Positions 8,198-18,400 of a stretch of DNA of 64,000 nt are shown here, in pieces. Below the pieces are notes generated by a model. It made no database searches. It had not been told where the DNA came from and saw only the letters and a list, made by a program, of their open reading frames with translations. Position numbers and translations under genes: made by a program. This DNA comes from Veillonella sp. 3891. Its GTDB lineage: Bacteria; Bacillota; Negativicutes; Veillonellales; Veillonellaceae. The stretch lies in the NCBI RefSeq assembly GCF_003992315.1, contig NZ_RQVE01000004.1:1-64000 (forward strand), given 5' to 3'. Positions within the stretch are counted from its first letter, which is position 1. The number at the start of each line of letters is the position of its first letter.

Positions 8198-11100
8198 ATG
8201 TTTCATTCCTTTGCGTGGCAATTGGTCAAGTTGCATCCTCGTTCCTATGGCGGGCTGCTTTTGCTGACCTTAGTTGGTACAGCAGCGACTTTAGGACAAG
8301 CTTATGCCTTTGCTCTTATCATTAATAGCTTAGTGGTACAAGGTGAAAGCCTATCCTATGGCACGATGACTGTATTAGGCGCCATGATTCTTATGCGTAT
8401 GGCATGTTCTCATGGAGAACAGTGGTTGCGAGACCATATTGCTAGCACCGTTCATGAGGACCTACGGAATCGAGTCTTGCATCATATGATCGCCCAAGGT
8501 GTTCGTCAATCTGACAGTGCTGGATCTGTCACCCATATTTTGACAGATGGATTAGACCATGTAGATGCCTATATGAGCCAATACATCCCACAAGCTCTCT
8601 ATGCGGTGTTGATTCCTCTTATGATATCCATAGCTATCATCGATTCTATATCTTGGATTGGATGGATTTTATTGGTTACCTATCCTTTGATTCCTTTCTT
8701 TATGATTCTCATCGGTAAAAAAGCGGACAAATTAAACAAACAACAATGGGAACGAATGCAATTCTTAGGTGGCCATTTTCTTGATGTATTACAAGGTTTG
8801 ACGACACTGAAAGTATTTGGCAGAGCCAAAGAACAGGTCCATGTTATCGGTCGCTTATCTGGCGAGTTTCGTGATGCTACATTAAAAGTATTACGAATCG
8901 CTTTTTTGTCTGCCTTGGTATTAGAATTAATCGGTACTATTAGTACTGCTATGATTGCGGTCTACTTAGGTGTGTCCTTAGTCTATGGTGAAGTAGAGTT
9001 TTTGCCGGCTTTCTTTATTTTGCTATTAGCACCAGATTTCTATGCACCTCTACGACAACTAGGTGCTGCTTTCCATACAGGTTTGTCTGGTAAGGTAAGT
9101 TTGACAGCAGTACAAGAGTATCTCACATCTGGTATAGAAGTAGTTCGTACAGGTCAAGAAATACTTGAGGAACCGATTCAAACCATTGAGTTCTGTGATG
9201 TGGCGTACCAATATGAAGAAGAGCAGGTGGGTTTAGAGACTTTCACAGGCGTACTAAAACGTGGGCGGTCCTATATGCTAGTTGGTGAAAGCGGAGCTGG
9301 TAAGACGACCCTATCTAATGTGCTTATGCAATTATTGACGCCTACTAAGGGACAGGTCACAGTGGATGGTTGTGATTTACAAACCCTAGATAGTCAGTGG
9401 TACCATGAGCAAATTGCTTATCTTAGTCAAACACCATATATTATGAGTGGTACTTTACGAGAGAACTTACAATTTGGGTTAGAGGTAACTGACGAAACAT
9501 TGTGGCAAGTATTAAAGAAAGTGCAATTGGCTAATTTTGTGGACACATTGCCATTAGGTTTAGATACAGTGATTGGAGAAGGTGGCTACGGATTGTCTGG
9601 CGGACAACGTCAACGATTAGCCTTAGGACGAATCTTGTTACGACCAGCACAAATCCTAATCCTTGACGAAGTGACGGCTCATTTAGATGTGGAAACGGAA
9701 AGTCTAATCATGCAGGTATTGCGTGAGTATGGAAAAGATAAAATCGTTCTCTATGTGGGCCATCGAGTGCAAACCATGAAGTATGTGGATACTTTATTTG
9801 TGATGCAAGCAGGAAGGCTAGTCGAATCGGGTAGTTATGCGGACTTAGTAGCACAAAATGGATATTTTGCGTCTTTAGTGAATACCTATAGTAATCCAGT
9901 GATGCGGAAACTAACGGTGAAGAGCGACGATTTTACATGTGTAGAACAAGTCTCAGAAACAGTGTATAGTGAGAATGCTGGCATCCGTGATAAAAGTGTT
10001 CCATTTGACGAAGTAGCTCTACATGACTCAGATGGATTACATGGTAAGGAATCTATTGCGATAGTTGATGCACTGGTGGTACAAGAGGGAATTGCTAGTA
10101 CCTACCAAATGAAGTATGGCAATGAGGCTCATAGAGCCATGAAATCGAGTACTCCAAAAGGTGAGGCACTACGAGGTGAAGCGATAGGTTCTGTGATACA
10201 ACAGGATATACGCTGTGGGCTAGTATCGTTATGGAATTTGCTATCTCAACATAGAGTATTGTTAGTGGGTAGTATTATGTTTGCCATGGGAACGGTGCTC
10301 ATGAATATAGGATTACTGACTACGTCCACATGGTTAATTACGAAAGCCTCGGAGCATCCTATATTGGTAGTTCTTAGCTTGGCTATTGTAGGAGTACGTT
10401 TCTTTGGGATTAGTCGTGCCATCTGTCGCTATGGGGAACGATATGTGTCCCATTCGATGGCTTTTCAAGGTTTGTATGAATTACGTATTGCTTTCTTTAA
10501 GCGGTTAGAACCGTTGGTGCCACGCATCTTTCAATCGATGAAAATGGGTGACCTATTAGGTCGCATTATGGCGGATATCGAGACATTACAGTTCTTTTAT
10601 TTGCGTACCTTAGTCCCTAGCCTTTCGTTCATCGGTGTTACAGTATTAGGCTGCATGATTGGCTACCAATTACATCCTATAGTTGCGATAGTGATTGCGC
10701 TGTACAGTATCATTGTAGGTGTGGTATTGCCAATTATCATTACCTATGCCTTACGACAAGTTCCACCTATGAGGCTCCATACAAGGGGACGAATGAAAGA
10801 GGAATTAATTGAATCGATTCACGGTGTAGTGGATATCATTATGAGCCATCAAGAACAACGATTTGTACAGTCTATGAAAGCATCTTTTAGTGCCTATGAT
10901 AGTTGGCAAAGTCTATGGAATCGTGGTGTTCGCTGGAACCAGACTATCCTACTAGGGCTAGCTCAATCAGCATTACTAGTGGGGATGGTCGTTGGAGTGT
11001 GGGTCATCGATGAAACTGCCTATGGACCACTATGGGTGGCTGTTATTGCTATTGGATTACAGGCCTACTTTGAAGTGTTGCAACCTATGACAGAAGCCTC

Positions 11101-11977
11101 CTTGCATGGATATGAAAGTGCTTTGGCCATGGATCGATTAGAAGGTCTAGAAGGTCAAGAAAGCCAACAGATACAATCAGTAGATCGTGTAAGTAATGAT
11201 AGTAGTAGAGGCTTGAGTGAATACATTGATAATGACAGTTCGCATGATGTATCTCCTATGATTCGTGTACAATCACTATCCTTTGCCTACGATGTTCTAC
11301 CTATTTATGATGGGTTAGACTTGTCGATTCAAAAAGGTGAGAAAGTAGCAATTGTAGGCCCTAGTGGGTCTGGTAAAAGCACCTTATTTGCACTCTTACA
11401 AGGATGGTATACATACAGTGGTACTATCTCTATTGATGGAGTCGATGCAAAGATGCTTTCAGAGGAACAATTGCAATCCTATATGGCATATGCTACCCAA
11501 GATATCTATGTATTCCATGCGACTATAGGAGATAATATTCGATTGGCTAAGCCGAGTGCAACAGATGAAGACATTTGGCAAGCTTTGGATGCGGTGCAAT
11601 TGTCAGACTGGGTACGTAGTCTACCGAAAGGATTGCGTACCATGGTCGGTCAAGGAGGAATGGGACTCAGCGGTGGACAACGGCAACGTCTTGGTATGGC
11701 GCGATTGTATCTACGTGATGCAGAGATTTTGCTATTGGATGAGCCACTAGAAGGATTAGATCAAGTCACACGGCACTTGGTGCAAGATCAGCTACATACC
11801 TTGTTCCAAGGAAAAACTGTGTTATATATTACACACCATATTGAACAATTACATGAAATGGACCGTATCTTGTTCTTAGAACAGGGCCACATTGTAGAAA
11901 GTGGAACTTATGAAAGTTTATTAGCTTTACAAGGACGATTCTATGAATATCATCGATTGAGTATGGAACGAATTTAA
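8198..11977 (+). CDS. cydDC: Fused CydD-CydC ABC exporter
   Basis: This 1259-residue protein contains both halves of the heterodimeric ABC transporter that exports thiols (cysteine, glutathione) and is needed to assemble cytochrome bd. The order is: membrane domain 1 (about 10-310), nucleotide-binding domain 1 with Walker A GESGAGKTT at 363-371 and LSGGQRQRLALG, a polar linker (about 565-665), membrane domain 2 (about 680-980), and nucleotide-binding domain 2 with Walker A GPSGSGKST at 1054-1062 and LSGGQRQRLGMAR. Both H-loops are present. NBD1 has LDEVTAHLD where LDEPTxxLD is usual. A strong AAAGGAGG precedes the ATG. The reading frame is uninterrupted, so this is a true fusion, placed directly after its client cydAB. 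Confidence 0.93.
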   Translation: MFHSFAWQLVKLHPRSYGGLLLLTLVGTAATLGQAYAFALIINSLVVQGESLSYGTMTVLGAMILMRMACSHGEQWLRDHIASTVHEDLRNRVLHHMIAQGVRQSDSAGSVTHILTDGLDHVDAYMSQYIPQALYAVLIPLMISIAIIDSISWIGWILLVTYPLIPFFMILIGKKADKLNKQQWERMQFLGGHFLDVLQGLTTLKVFGRAKEQVHVIGRLSGEFRDATLKVLRIAFLSALVLELIGTISTAMIAVYLGVSLVYGEVEFLPAFFILLLAPDFYAPLRQLGAAFHTGLSGKVSLTAVQEYLTSGIEVVRTGQEILEEPIQTIEFCDVAYQYEEEQVGLETFTGVLKRGRSYMLVGESGAGKTTLSNVLMQLLTPTKGQVTVDGCDLQTLDSQWYHEQIAYLSQTPYIMSGTLRENLQFGLEVTDETLWQVLKKVQLANFVDTLPLGLDTVIGEGGYGLSGGQRQRLALGRILLRPAQILILDEVTAHLDVETESLIMQVLREYGKDKIVLYVGHRVQTMKYVDTLFVMQAGRLVESGSYADLVAQNGYFASLVNTYSNPVMRKLTVKSDDFTCVEQVSETVYSENAGIRDKSVPFDEVALHDSDGLHGKESIAIVDALVVQEGIASTYQMKYGNEAHRAMKSSTPKGEALRGEAIGSVIQQDIRCGLVSLWNLLSQHRVLLVGSIMFAMGTVLMNIGLLTTSTWLITKASEHPILVVLSLAIVGVRFFGISRAICRYGERYVSHSMAFQGLYELRIAFFKRLEPLVPRIFQSMKMGDLLGRIMADIETLQFFYLRTLVPSLSFIGVTVLGCMIGYQLHPIVAIVIALYSIIVGVVLPIIITYALRQVPPMRLHTRGRMKEELIESIHGVVDIIMSHQEQRFVQSMKASFSAYDSWQSLWNRGVRWNQTILLGLAQSALLVGMVVGVWVIDETAYGPLWVAVIAIGLQAYFEVLQPMTEASLHGYESALAMDRLEGLEGQESQQIQSVDRVSNDSSRGLSEYIDNDSSHDVSPMIRVQSLSFAYDVLPIYDGLDLSIQKGEKVAIVGPSGSGKSTLFALLQGWYTYSGTISIDGVDAKMLSEEQLQSYMAYATQDIYVFHATIGDNIRLAKPSATDEDIWQALDAVQLSDWVRSLPKGLRTMVGQGGMGLSGGQRQRLGMARLYLRDAEILLLDEPLEGLDQVTRHLVQDQLHTLFQGKTVLYITHHIEQLHEMDRILFLEQGHIVESGTYESLLALQGRFYEYHRLSMERI

Positions 11978-12090
11978 GAGATAGACTGAAATTGTATGTG
12001 CTAATGGCGTAGATACTATATTGGTGTAGCTCATGCAAATATGTATATATCAGTAGGAGTAAGATGTAAGTCCTTGTAGGACCAACGAAG

Positions 12091-12134
12091 AGCCCTACCT
12101 ATAGTGAATATACTATAGATAGGGCTTTTCTTTC
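12091..12134 (+). terminator. Terminator of the cyd operon
   Basis: AGCCCTA-C-CTATAG pairs with CTATAG-A-TAGGGCT, followed by TTTCTTTC. It closes the cyd region. Confidence 0.8.
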
Positions 12135-12150
12135 ATTTGTAGGGGGACTA

Positions 12151-12159
12151 TGATATAAT
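12151..12159 (+). promoter_or_regulatory. Extended -10 promoter
   Basis: TGATATAAT sits 62 bp before the next start codon with no convincing -35. Confidence 0.55.
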
Positions 12160-12220
12160 TGTGGTAAATTATGAAAGTGTATCACTTAGATTCGAATAAC
12201 CTACTAGATAGGAGATATAT

Positions 12221-13378
12221 ATGGGACAATTAGTTACGAAGCTATTGAAGTTAGCCAATGCTGTAACTACACAAACACATATAGAAGGGCCACGCTTACC
12301 TGAGTCATTAGAAGATGGAAATACATTGTACGATCATCGTATGCTATCCATTGAGGAAGAAGCGGTGAACCGCAAGATGCGATCTGTGGTGCGTAATCAT
12401 TGGTTTTTTCATTCTATTATCTTTGAATTTGAACCCAATAATAAGGTATTTATGAATGTTATTACGAAATTGGGGAATGTCATCAATGTGGAGTTTGATA
12501 TTGATGATATTTGGTTTGATGATTATACCTCTACAATTCAGCTCAAAGTAGATATGGCTAATGTGGATATGGGTGGTTTATTCTTAAATATAATTACCCA
12601 CATTTTGGGAAACTGGAGTTTGCATGTATTGGGAATGTTCTTTAATCCTTTCAGTATCGGTAATGATACATCATCTATGCGTTTAGAAAAGAAAGGCATT
12701 ATTCGGTTTGACTTGTCACCGAATAGCCCGGTACGAGAGTTTATTCCTTGGCCACAACGACCAAAAGAAAGCGTAGGACCAGTGCTATTAACGGCTATCA
12801 AATCGGGACAATCCGTATTGCAAGTGGAGTACTATGCATTCCATCAGAAGCTAGAGACCTATTCAGCTCCAGAAATGCCGGTTAAAACGAACTGGGTTCG
12901 CTCCATAGATATGGCAGCAGCGTTGTTAATGCCGATAGGGGTTTGGGTGAGCTTTATTATCTTGAACCACTACTTACCACATGAAGAATTACAGGATTTT
13001 TCTTTTTCTACGTATTTCTTTATTTCCTTAAGCATTTTACTATTCAGTTTTATTGTCATGAATATTCCTCGGTATATTTATATGTACTTTGAAACGAGGA
13101 AAAAGTGGCAATCTGTATTTGTGAGCAATAATATTAAGATACAAATGCGACGACTACAACGACGCATTGCTATGCAAAAGCAGGCTCTAGAGAATGATAA
13201 AAATGTTGTGAAACGACAAGAACATATCGTGGAAATGTTGATGCAAATACGGGATAAACGATTCTTAGCACATCGGTTGAAAGTGGCTGATGAAGATCGG
13301 GATCGGAAACAGAAAGTGAAGTTTATTATTGCGTATGTGTTGTGTACATTCCTCGAATGGATGCTCCTTATACACTGA
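12221..13378 (+). CDS. Unknown membrane-anchored protein
   Basis: I do not recognise this 385-residue protein. Residues 1-230 are mostly soluble and mixed alpha/beta, with strand-rich stretches such as VINVEFDIDDIWFDDYTST and IIRFDLSPNSPV. Two hydrophobic segments lie at about 230-251 and 258-285. A basic, coiled-coil-like stretch rich in R, K and Q follows (about 290-365), and a last hydrophobic segment sits at the C-terminus (about 367-383). TAGGAGATATAT precedes the ATG. It has its own promoter and is followed by a large inverted repeat that starts at the stop codon. The topology suggests a membrane scaffold with cytoplasmic domains; no function is assigned. Confidence 0.75.
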   Translation: MGQLVTKLLKLANAVTTQTHIEGPRLPESLEDGNTLYDHRMLSIEEEAVNRKMRSVVRNHWFFHSIIFEFEPNNKVFMNVITKLGNVINVEFDIDDIWFDDYTSTIQLKVDMANVDMGGLFLNIITHILGNWSLHVLGMFFNPFSIGNDTSSMRLEKKGIIRFDLSPNSPVREFIPWPQRPKESVGPVLLTAIKSGQSVLQVEYYAFHQKLETYSAPEMPVKTNWVRSIDMAAALLMPIGVWVSFIILNHYLPHEELQDFSFSTYFFISLSILLFSFIVMNIPRYIYMYFETRKKWQSVFVSNNIKIQMRRLQRRIAMQKQALENDKNVVKRQEHIVEMLMQIRDKRFLAHRLKVADEDRDRKQKVKFIIAYVLCTFLEWMLLIH

Positions 13379-13482
13379 GCACTGATGTATTTGGGGGAGG
13401 GGGATATGTGTCTGTAAAAAACATGCTGTCGCAAATCGTTTTTTACAGACACATATCCCCCTCTTATTATACAGTCAGTGCT
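13378..13482. repeat. Long inverted repeat (26-bp perfect inner arms)
   Basis: Arms 13397-13422 and 13438-13463 are perfect reverse complements of 26 bp around a 15-nt loop. Outer arms 13378-13390 and 13469-13482 (AGCACTGA/TCAGTGCT, then TGTAT/ATACA) extend the structure with one bulge. The first base pairs overlap the stop codon of the preceding gene. It has the look of a small mobile palindromic element or an RNA stability hairpin. Confidence 0.75.
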
Positions 13483-13550
13483 GAGGTAGGCGTCGCAAGG
13501 GGAGCAGGAGAAAGAACAGTCGAGTAAATTGTATAATTGTTGAGTCAACA

Positions 13551-13591
13551 AAAGGGCTGCTTTTTGTGCTAGGTACAAGTTGCAGTCCTTT
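13551..13591 (+). other. Secondary hairpin downstream of the inverted repeat
   Basis: AAAGGGCTGC and GCAGTCCTTT form a 10-bp stem with one G-U pair around a 21-nt loop. It has no T tract, so termination is doubtful. Confidence 0.4.
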
Positions 13592-13609
13592 GTGTATTGT
13601 TTATTAAGC

Positions 13610-13654
13610 AAAAAATAGCACTAGCTATTTAGATAGCTAGTGCTAGAAGTTTTT
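13610..13654. terminator. Bidirectional terminator between convergent genes
   Basis: TAGCACTAGCTAT (13616-13628) and ATAGCTAGTGCTA (13633-13645) form a perfect 13-bp stem with a TTAG loop. An A run on the left and a T run on the right allow termination from either strand. Confidence 0.85.
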
Positions 13655-13687
13655 ATATAAGCATCCACTATATTTGATTTGAAAGTT

Positions 13688-14098
13688 TTATTTTTTAACG
13701 TCTGGGACGTTGGTTGGGTTTGCTTTGAATGGGGCTTTGACTGGTGTGGATTTACTTGGTTCTGGAGCCTCGATGTCAGGGTGTTCCCATTCGAGTTGCA
13801 TGATGCGGAACTGGTGTTGGTTGGCAAAGCGTTTAAGTTGCCAATTGTCTCGCTCTAGTTCTTTCAGTCGATCTCCGTGAGAGTTGCTGATATTTTCTAG
13901 GTTAGTTAAGCGATAGTGAAAGGTATCACTATGTTCCATGGTGTGCTCTGTGTCAATGCGTTCTTTCAGCGCATCGATTTCTAGTTGTTGAGACACCATC
14001 CAATAGGTTGTGCTTAGCACATAGAGGATAATCCAGAATAGGGGCTTCCGTAGGAGTGTACCTACTTTCAAAAGTAGATTACTCAGCTGTTTCATCAT
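13688..14098 (-). CDS. Small membrane protein with coiled coil, unknown
   Basis: This is a 136-residue protein of unknown function. A basic N-terminus and one hydrophobic segment (about 19-37) are followed by a heptad-like coiled coil (about 40-100), then a proline- and lysine-rich tail. The pattern fits a single-pass anchor with an extended coiled-coil domain. The gene starts inside the end of the LysR gene (20-bp overlap) without a clear ribosome binding site, so translation is probably coupled. The tail contains repeated KAPFKANP-like segments. The start could be either of two adjacent ATGs. Confidence 0.65.
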   Translation of the reverse strand: MMKQLSNLLLKVGTLLRKPLFWIILYVLSTTYWMVSQQLEIDALKERIDTEHTMEHSDTFHYRLTNLENISNSHGDRLKELERDNWQLKRFANQHQFRIMQLEWEHPDIEAPEPSKSTPVKAPFKANPTNVPDVKK

Positions 14099-15011
14099 GG
14101 GTGTCGCCAGGGATCAAAGGCAAGCGCGCCATCACAAAGTCTAACCATAGGCGGGAAGCATGAGATAGGTAATGTCCTTTTTTCCAAATCACGTGTAAAG
14201 TATGCATAATTTCAGGGTTTACTAAAGGACGTACTACCACGCTAGATCCTACTTTTGTATTTTCATCTTCTGTAGGGCATAAACGGCTAGGTAATAATGC
14301 AATTGCTAAGTGAGCAGCTACAGTTTGCAACATTAAATCGCGTTGGCTAGTTTCAAACACGATATGTGGTTGGAAGCCAACAGATTTACAAGATTTTACG
14401 ATTTCATCATGTAAGTTAAAGTCATCTTTATGCAATACGAAAGATTGGTCTGCCAATTGATCAAGGGAGATAGAGTCTTCTTCTGCTAATGGATTGTCTT
14501 TCGGCAGGATGACGCTTAAAGGGTCGCTTGTTAAGTAGAAGGAATCGAATTCTTTCGCATTAGGTTTAGTACAAATAATTCCTACGTCGATAAGACCTTC
14601 TTGGACAGAGATTTCTATTTTTTTAGAACCATGTTCATATAATTCTAATTCGATTTGAGGGTAGGTTTGTTTGAACTCTCCTAATAATTGCGCAAAGATA
14701 GGGGCATCTGTCACTGGTGGTAATCCAATTAATACAGAGCCTTGTTCTAGGCGGAATTCGTTTTCGAAATCGATTTTTAAATGCTCAAACATGAATACAA
14801 CCCGTTTAGCATGCGTTAAAAAGATGGTGCCACCGTCAGTCATTTCAACGGATTTTGCATTACGAATGAATAATACAACACCTAGCTCATCTTCAAGAGC
14901 TTTTATAGTACGGCTGATAGCAGATTGTGAAATGTGAAGATTTCTTGCGGCCTTGCTGAAACTTTTTTGATCCGCCACTTCTACGAAGTATTTTAAGTGA
15001 TGAAAGTCCAT
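14079..15011 (-). CDS. LysR-family transcriptional regulator
   Basis: This is a 310-residue LysR regulator. The N-terminal winged helix-turn-helix (MDFHHLKYFVEV, then SFSKAARNLHISQSAIS) is followed by the periplasmic-binding-protein-like sensor domain from about residue 90. The start is ATG 15011, which has AAGAGGTG upstream; the longer frame to 15173 adds 54 residues not typical of the family. It is divergent from the PFOR gene across 424 bp, the classic arrangement for a LysR protein acting on its neighbour. The ligand is unknown. Confidence 0.92.
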   Translation of the reverse strand: MDFHHLKYFVEVADQKSFSKAARNLHISQSAISRTIKALEDELGVVLFIRNAKSVEMTDGGTIFLTHAKRVVFMFEHLKIDFENEFRLEQGSVLIGLPPVTDAPIFAQLLGEFKQTYPQIELELYEHGSKKIEISVQEGLIDVGIICTKPNAKEFDSFYLTSDPLSVILPKDNPLAEEDSISLDQLADQSFVLHKDDFNLHDEIVKSCKSVGFQPHIVFETSQRDLMLQTVAAHLAIALLPSRLCPTEDENTKVGSSVVVRPLVNPEIMHTLHVIWKKGHYLSHASRLWLDFVMARLPLIPGDTHDETAE

Positions 15012-15435
15012 AATGCACCTCTTAAATATGGTAATAACAAAAGTCCTCTTTTTTAGTATGCTATTTGAGCAACAATGCATGTATAAATGTAAATTGATAA
15101 TCGCATAATTAGCAATGCATGATAGTCCATATGGTATTGCGAAGTTATCGTTCTCAATGTATAATGAAACCATAAGGCTATATCAATTTGTTCACGAAGT
15201 AGATTAGCTACTTCACGAATTTGCAAAGAGGTACTATATAACTTATATATTATTACATTTTTGCAACATATGCAATCTTTTTAGAAATAAATGATTCATA
15301 TTTCAAAAACAATTTGATACTCAAGAGGGGAAGACTTATCCGGCGAGTGCTTGGATATGAGTCTGTATACATCCCCCTATTTTGTATGTAACTACAAGTG
15401 TTAATTTTTATTTGCTTTAAGGAGGCTATTTTAAC
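15012..15435. promoter_or_regulatory. Divergent control region between lysR and PFOR
   Basis: These 424 bp should hold both promoters and the LysR sites. A dyad GAAGTAG-ATTAG-CTACTTC lies at 15196-15214, flanked by two TTCACGAA copies. ATGCATG-containing repeats occur near 15075 and 15115. Closer to PFOR, AGGGGA near 15325 and TCCCCCT near 15372 could pair in the leader. The PFOR ribosome binding site is AAGGAGG at 15419-15425. No known riboswitch was recognised. Confidence 0.5.
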
Positions 15436-18400
15436 ATGCGTAAAATGAAAACTATGGACGGCAACCAAGCTGCAGCTCACGTAGCGTATGGTTTTTCTGA
15501 AGTGGCAGCGATTTATCCTATCACTCCATCTTCTCCAATGCCAGAACATGTGGATGAATGGGCAGGACAAGGTCGTAAAAACTTGTTCGGTCATACTGTA
15601 CAGGTTGTTGAAATGCAATCCGAAGCCGGCGCTGCAGCAGCAGTTCACGGTTCTTTACAAGCGGGCGCATTGACAACTACTTTCACATCTTCTCAAGGTC
15701 TATTATTGATGTTACCTAACTTGTACAAAGTGTCTGGTGAGTTACTTCCAGGTGTATTCCACGTAGCAGCTCGTGCTATCGCAGCGCAAGCATTGTCTAT
15801 CTTTGGTGACCATCAAGACGTTATGGCAGCTCGTGCTGCTGGTTGTGCTATGTTAGCAGAATCCTCTGTACAAGAAGTTATGGATCTTGCTCCAGTTGCG
15901 CATTTAACAGCGTTAAAAACTCGCGTTCCTTTCATCAACTTCTTCGACGGTTTCCGTACTTCTCACGAAATCCAAAAAATCGAAGTATTAGAATATGATG
16001 AATTAAAACCTTTAGTAGACCAAGACGCTTTAGAAGCATTCCGTCAACGTGCGTTGAATCCAGATGCTCCTGTAACTCGCGGTACTGCTGAAAACCCTGA
16101 TATCTACTTCCAACATCGTGAAGCTTCTAACCCATTCTATTTACAAGTTCCTGATGTAGTAGAACATTACATGCATGAAATCAACAAAATCACTGGTCGT
16201 GATTACCAATTGTTCAATTACTATGGTGCAGCTGATGCAACTGACGTAATCGTAACAATGGGTTCTTCTGCACAAGTAGCTACTGAAACTGTAGATTACT
16301 TAAATGCACAAGGCCGTAAAGTTGGTTTCGTACAAGTACACTTATTCCGTCCATTTGCGACAGATCGTTTTGTAGCGGCTCTTCCTAAAACTGTAGAACG
16401 CGTTGCAGTATTAGACCGTACAAAAGAACCAGGTGCTTTAGCTGAACCTTTATTCTTAGATGTTCAAGCAGCACTTGTTCAACACAATATCAATGCTAAA
16501 GTATTCGGCGGTCGTTATGGTCTTTCTTCTAAAGACGTAATCCCAGCTGACCTTGTAGCAGTATTCAATAACATGTTAGCAGAAGCTGGCAAACGTTTCT
16601 TCACATTGGGTATCAATGACGATGTAACTAACTTGTCCTTGAACCGTGCTGAAGGTGTATCCGTAAAAACTGAAGGTTTAACTGGATGTAAATTCTGGGG
16701 CTTTGGTTCTGACGGAACTGTAGGTGCTAACAAATCTGCTATCAAAATCATCGGTGACCATACAGATATGTATGCACAAGCATACTTCGACTATGACTCC
16801 AAAAAATCTGGTGGTGTGACAATGTCTCACTTACGTTTTGGTAAAAACCCAATCAACAAACCATACTTGGTAACTGAACCAGAATTCATTGCTTGTCATC
16901 GTCAATCTTATGTACATGAATATGATCTTCTTCGTGGTATCAAACATGGCGGTACATTCTTATTGAACTGTACTTGGGGTCCAGAAGAATTGGCAGAAAA
17001 ATTACCAGCAAAACTTCGCCGTACAATTGCTGAAAAAGAATTGAACTTCTACATCATCAATGCAGCGAAAATTGCAGCTGAAATTGGTTTGGGTGGCCGT
17101 ATCAACATGGTTACACAAGCTGCATTCTTCAAATTGACTGAAGATACAATTATTCCTATCGACAAAGCAGTAGAGTACTTAAAAGACTCCATTGAAAAAA
17201 CATATGGTAAAAAAGGTGCAGACGTTGTTGCCATGAATAACCAAGCCGTTGACCAAGGTGTTGGCGCCCTTGTAAAAGTTGAAGTTCCAGCAGCATGGAA
17301 AGATGCAAAAGATTCTGAAGATACTTTTGAAAAATCTTCTTGCACAACTTGCCCAAGCTATGTGGCTAACATTGCTAAACCTGTTAACGCACAAGCTGGT
17401 TACGATTTACCAGTATCTGCTTTCACAGGCTATGAAGATGGTACATTACCTTCTGGTACAGCTGCATTCGAAAAACGTGGTGCCGCTTTATTTGTTCCTC
17501 ACTGGATCAAAGAAAACTGTATCCAATGTAACCAATGTTCCTTCGTATGTCCACATGCGACTATCCGTCCTGTATTAGCGACAGCAGAAGAAGCAGCAGC
17601 AGGTCCAGAAAACTTTGAAACAATTCCAGAAATGATGACTAAAGGCGAATTGCAATTCCGTATTGCAGTATCTCCATTAGACTGCTTAGGTTGCGGTAAC
17701 TGCGTAAACATCTGTCCAGCTCCTAAAGGAAAAGCAATCGAAATGCGTCCTATCGATGGCGAATTAGAATTTGCTCCAGCTTGGGATTATGGTGTAGCAT
17801 TGCCAACTAAATCTCACCCAATGAAACAAGAAACTGTAAAAGGTTCCCAATTCAAAACTCCATTGCTTGAGTTCTCCGGCGCTTGCGCAGGTTGTGGTGA
17901 AACTCCATATGCTAAATTGATTACTCAATTGTTCGGTGACCGTATGATGATCGCCAATGCAACAGGTTGTTCCTCCATCTGGGGTGCATCTATGCCAGCA
18001 TCTCCATACACTAAAAACCAACAAGGCCAAGGTCCTGCATGGGCTAACTCCTTATTCGAGGACAACGCTGAGTTCGGTTATGGTATGTTCATCGGTACTG
18101 AAAAAATCCGTACACAATTAGCTGAAACTGTAGCTTCCATCGCTGAAACTGCTGATGAAACAACTAAACAAGTTCTTGACTTGTGGTTAGAAAAACGTCT
18201 TCAAGGCGAAGGTACTCGTGACCGCGCTAAAGCAGTGATCGACGCTCTTTCCAAAGTAGAACAAACAGAAGCTGTAAAAGAAGTATTAGCTAAAAAACAA
18301 TACCTTGTTAAACGTTCCCAATGGATCTTCGGTGGTGACGGTTGGGCATACGATATCGGTTTCGGTGGTCTTGACCATGTATTGGCTTCCGGCGAAGACG

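Noticed and set aside
13342-13527. Short plus-strand ORF
   Set aside because: It is read through the inverted repeat, so its peptide is an artefact of the palindrome.
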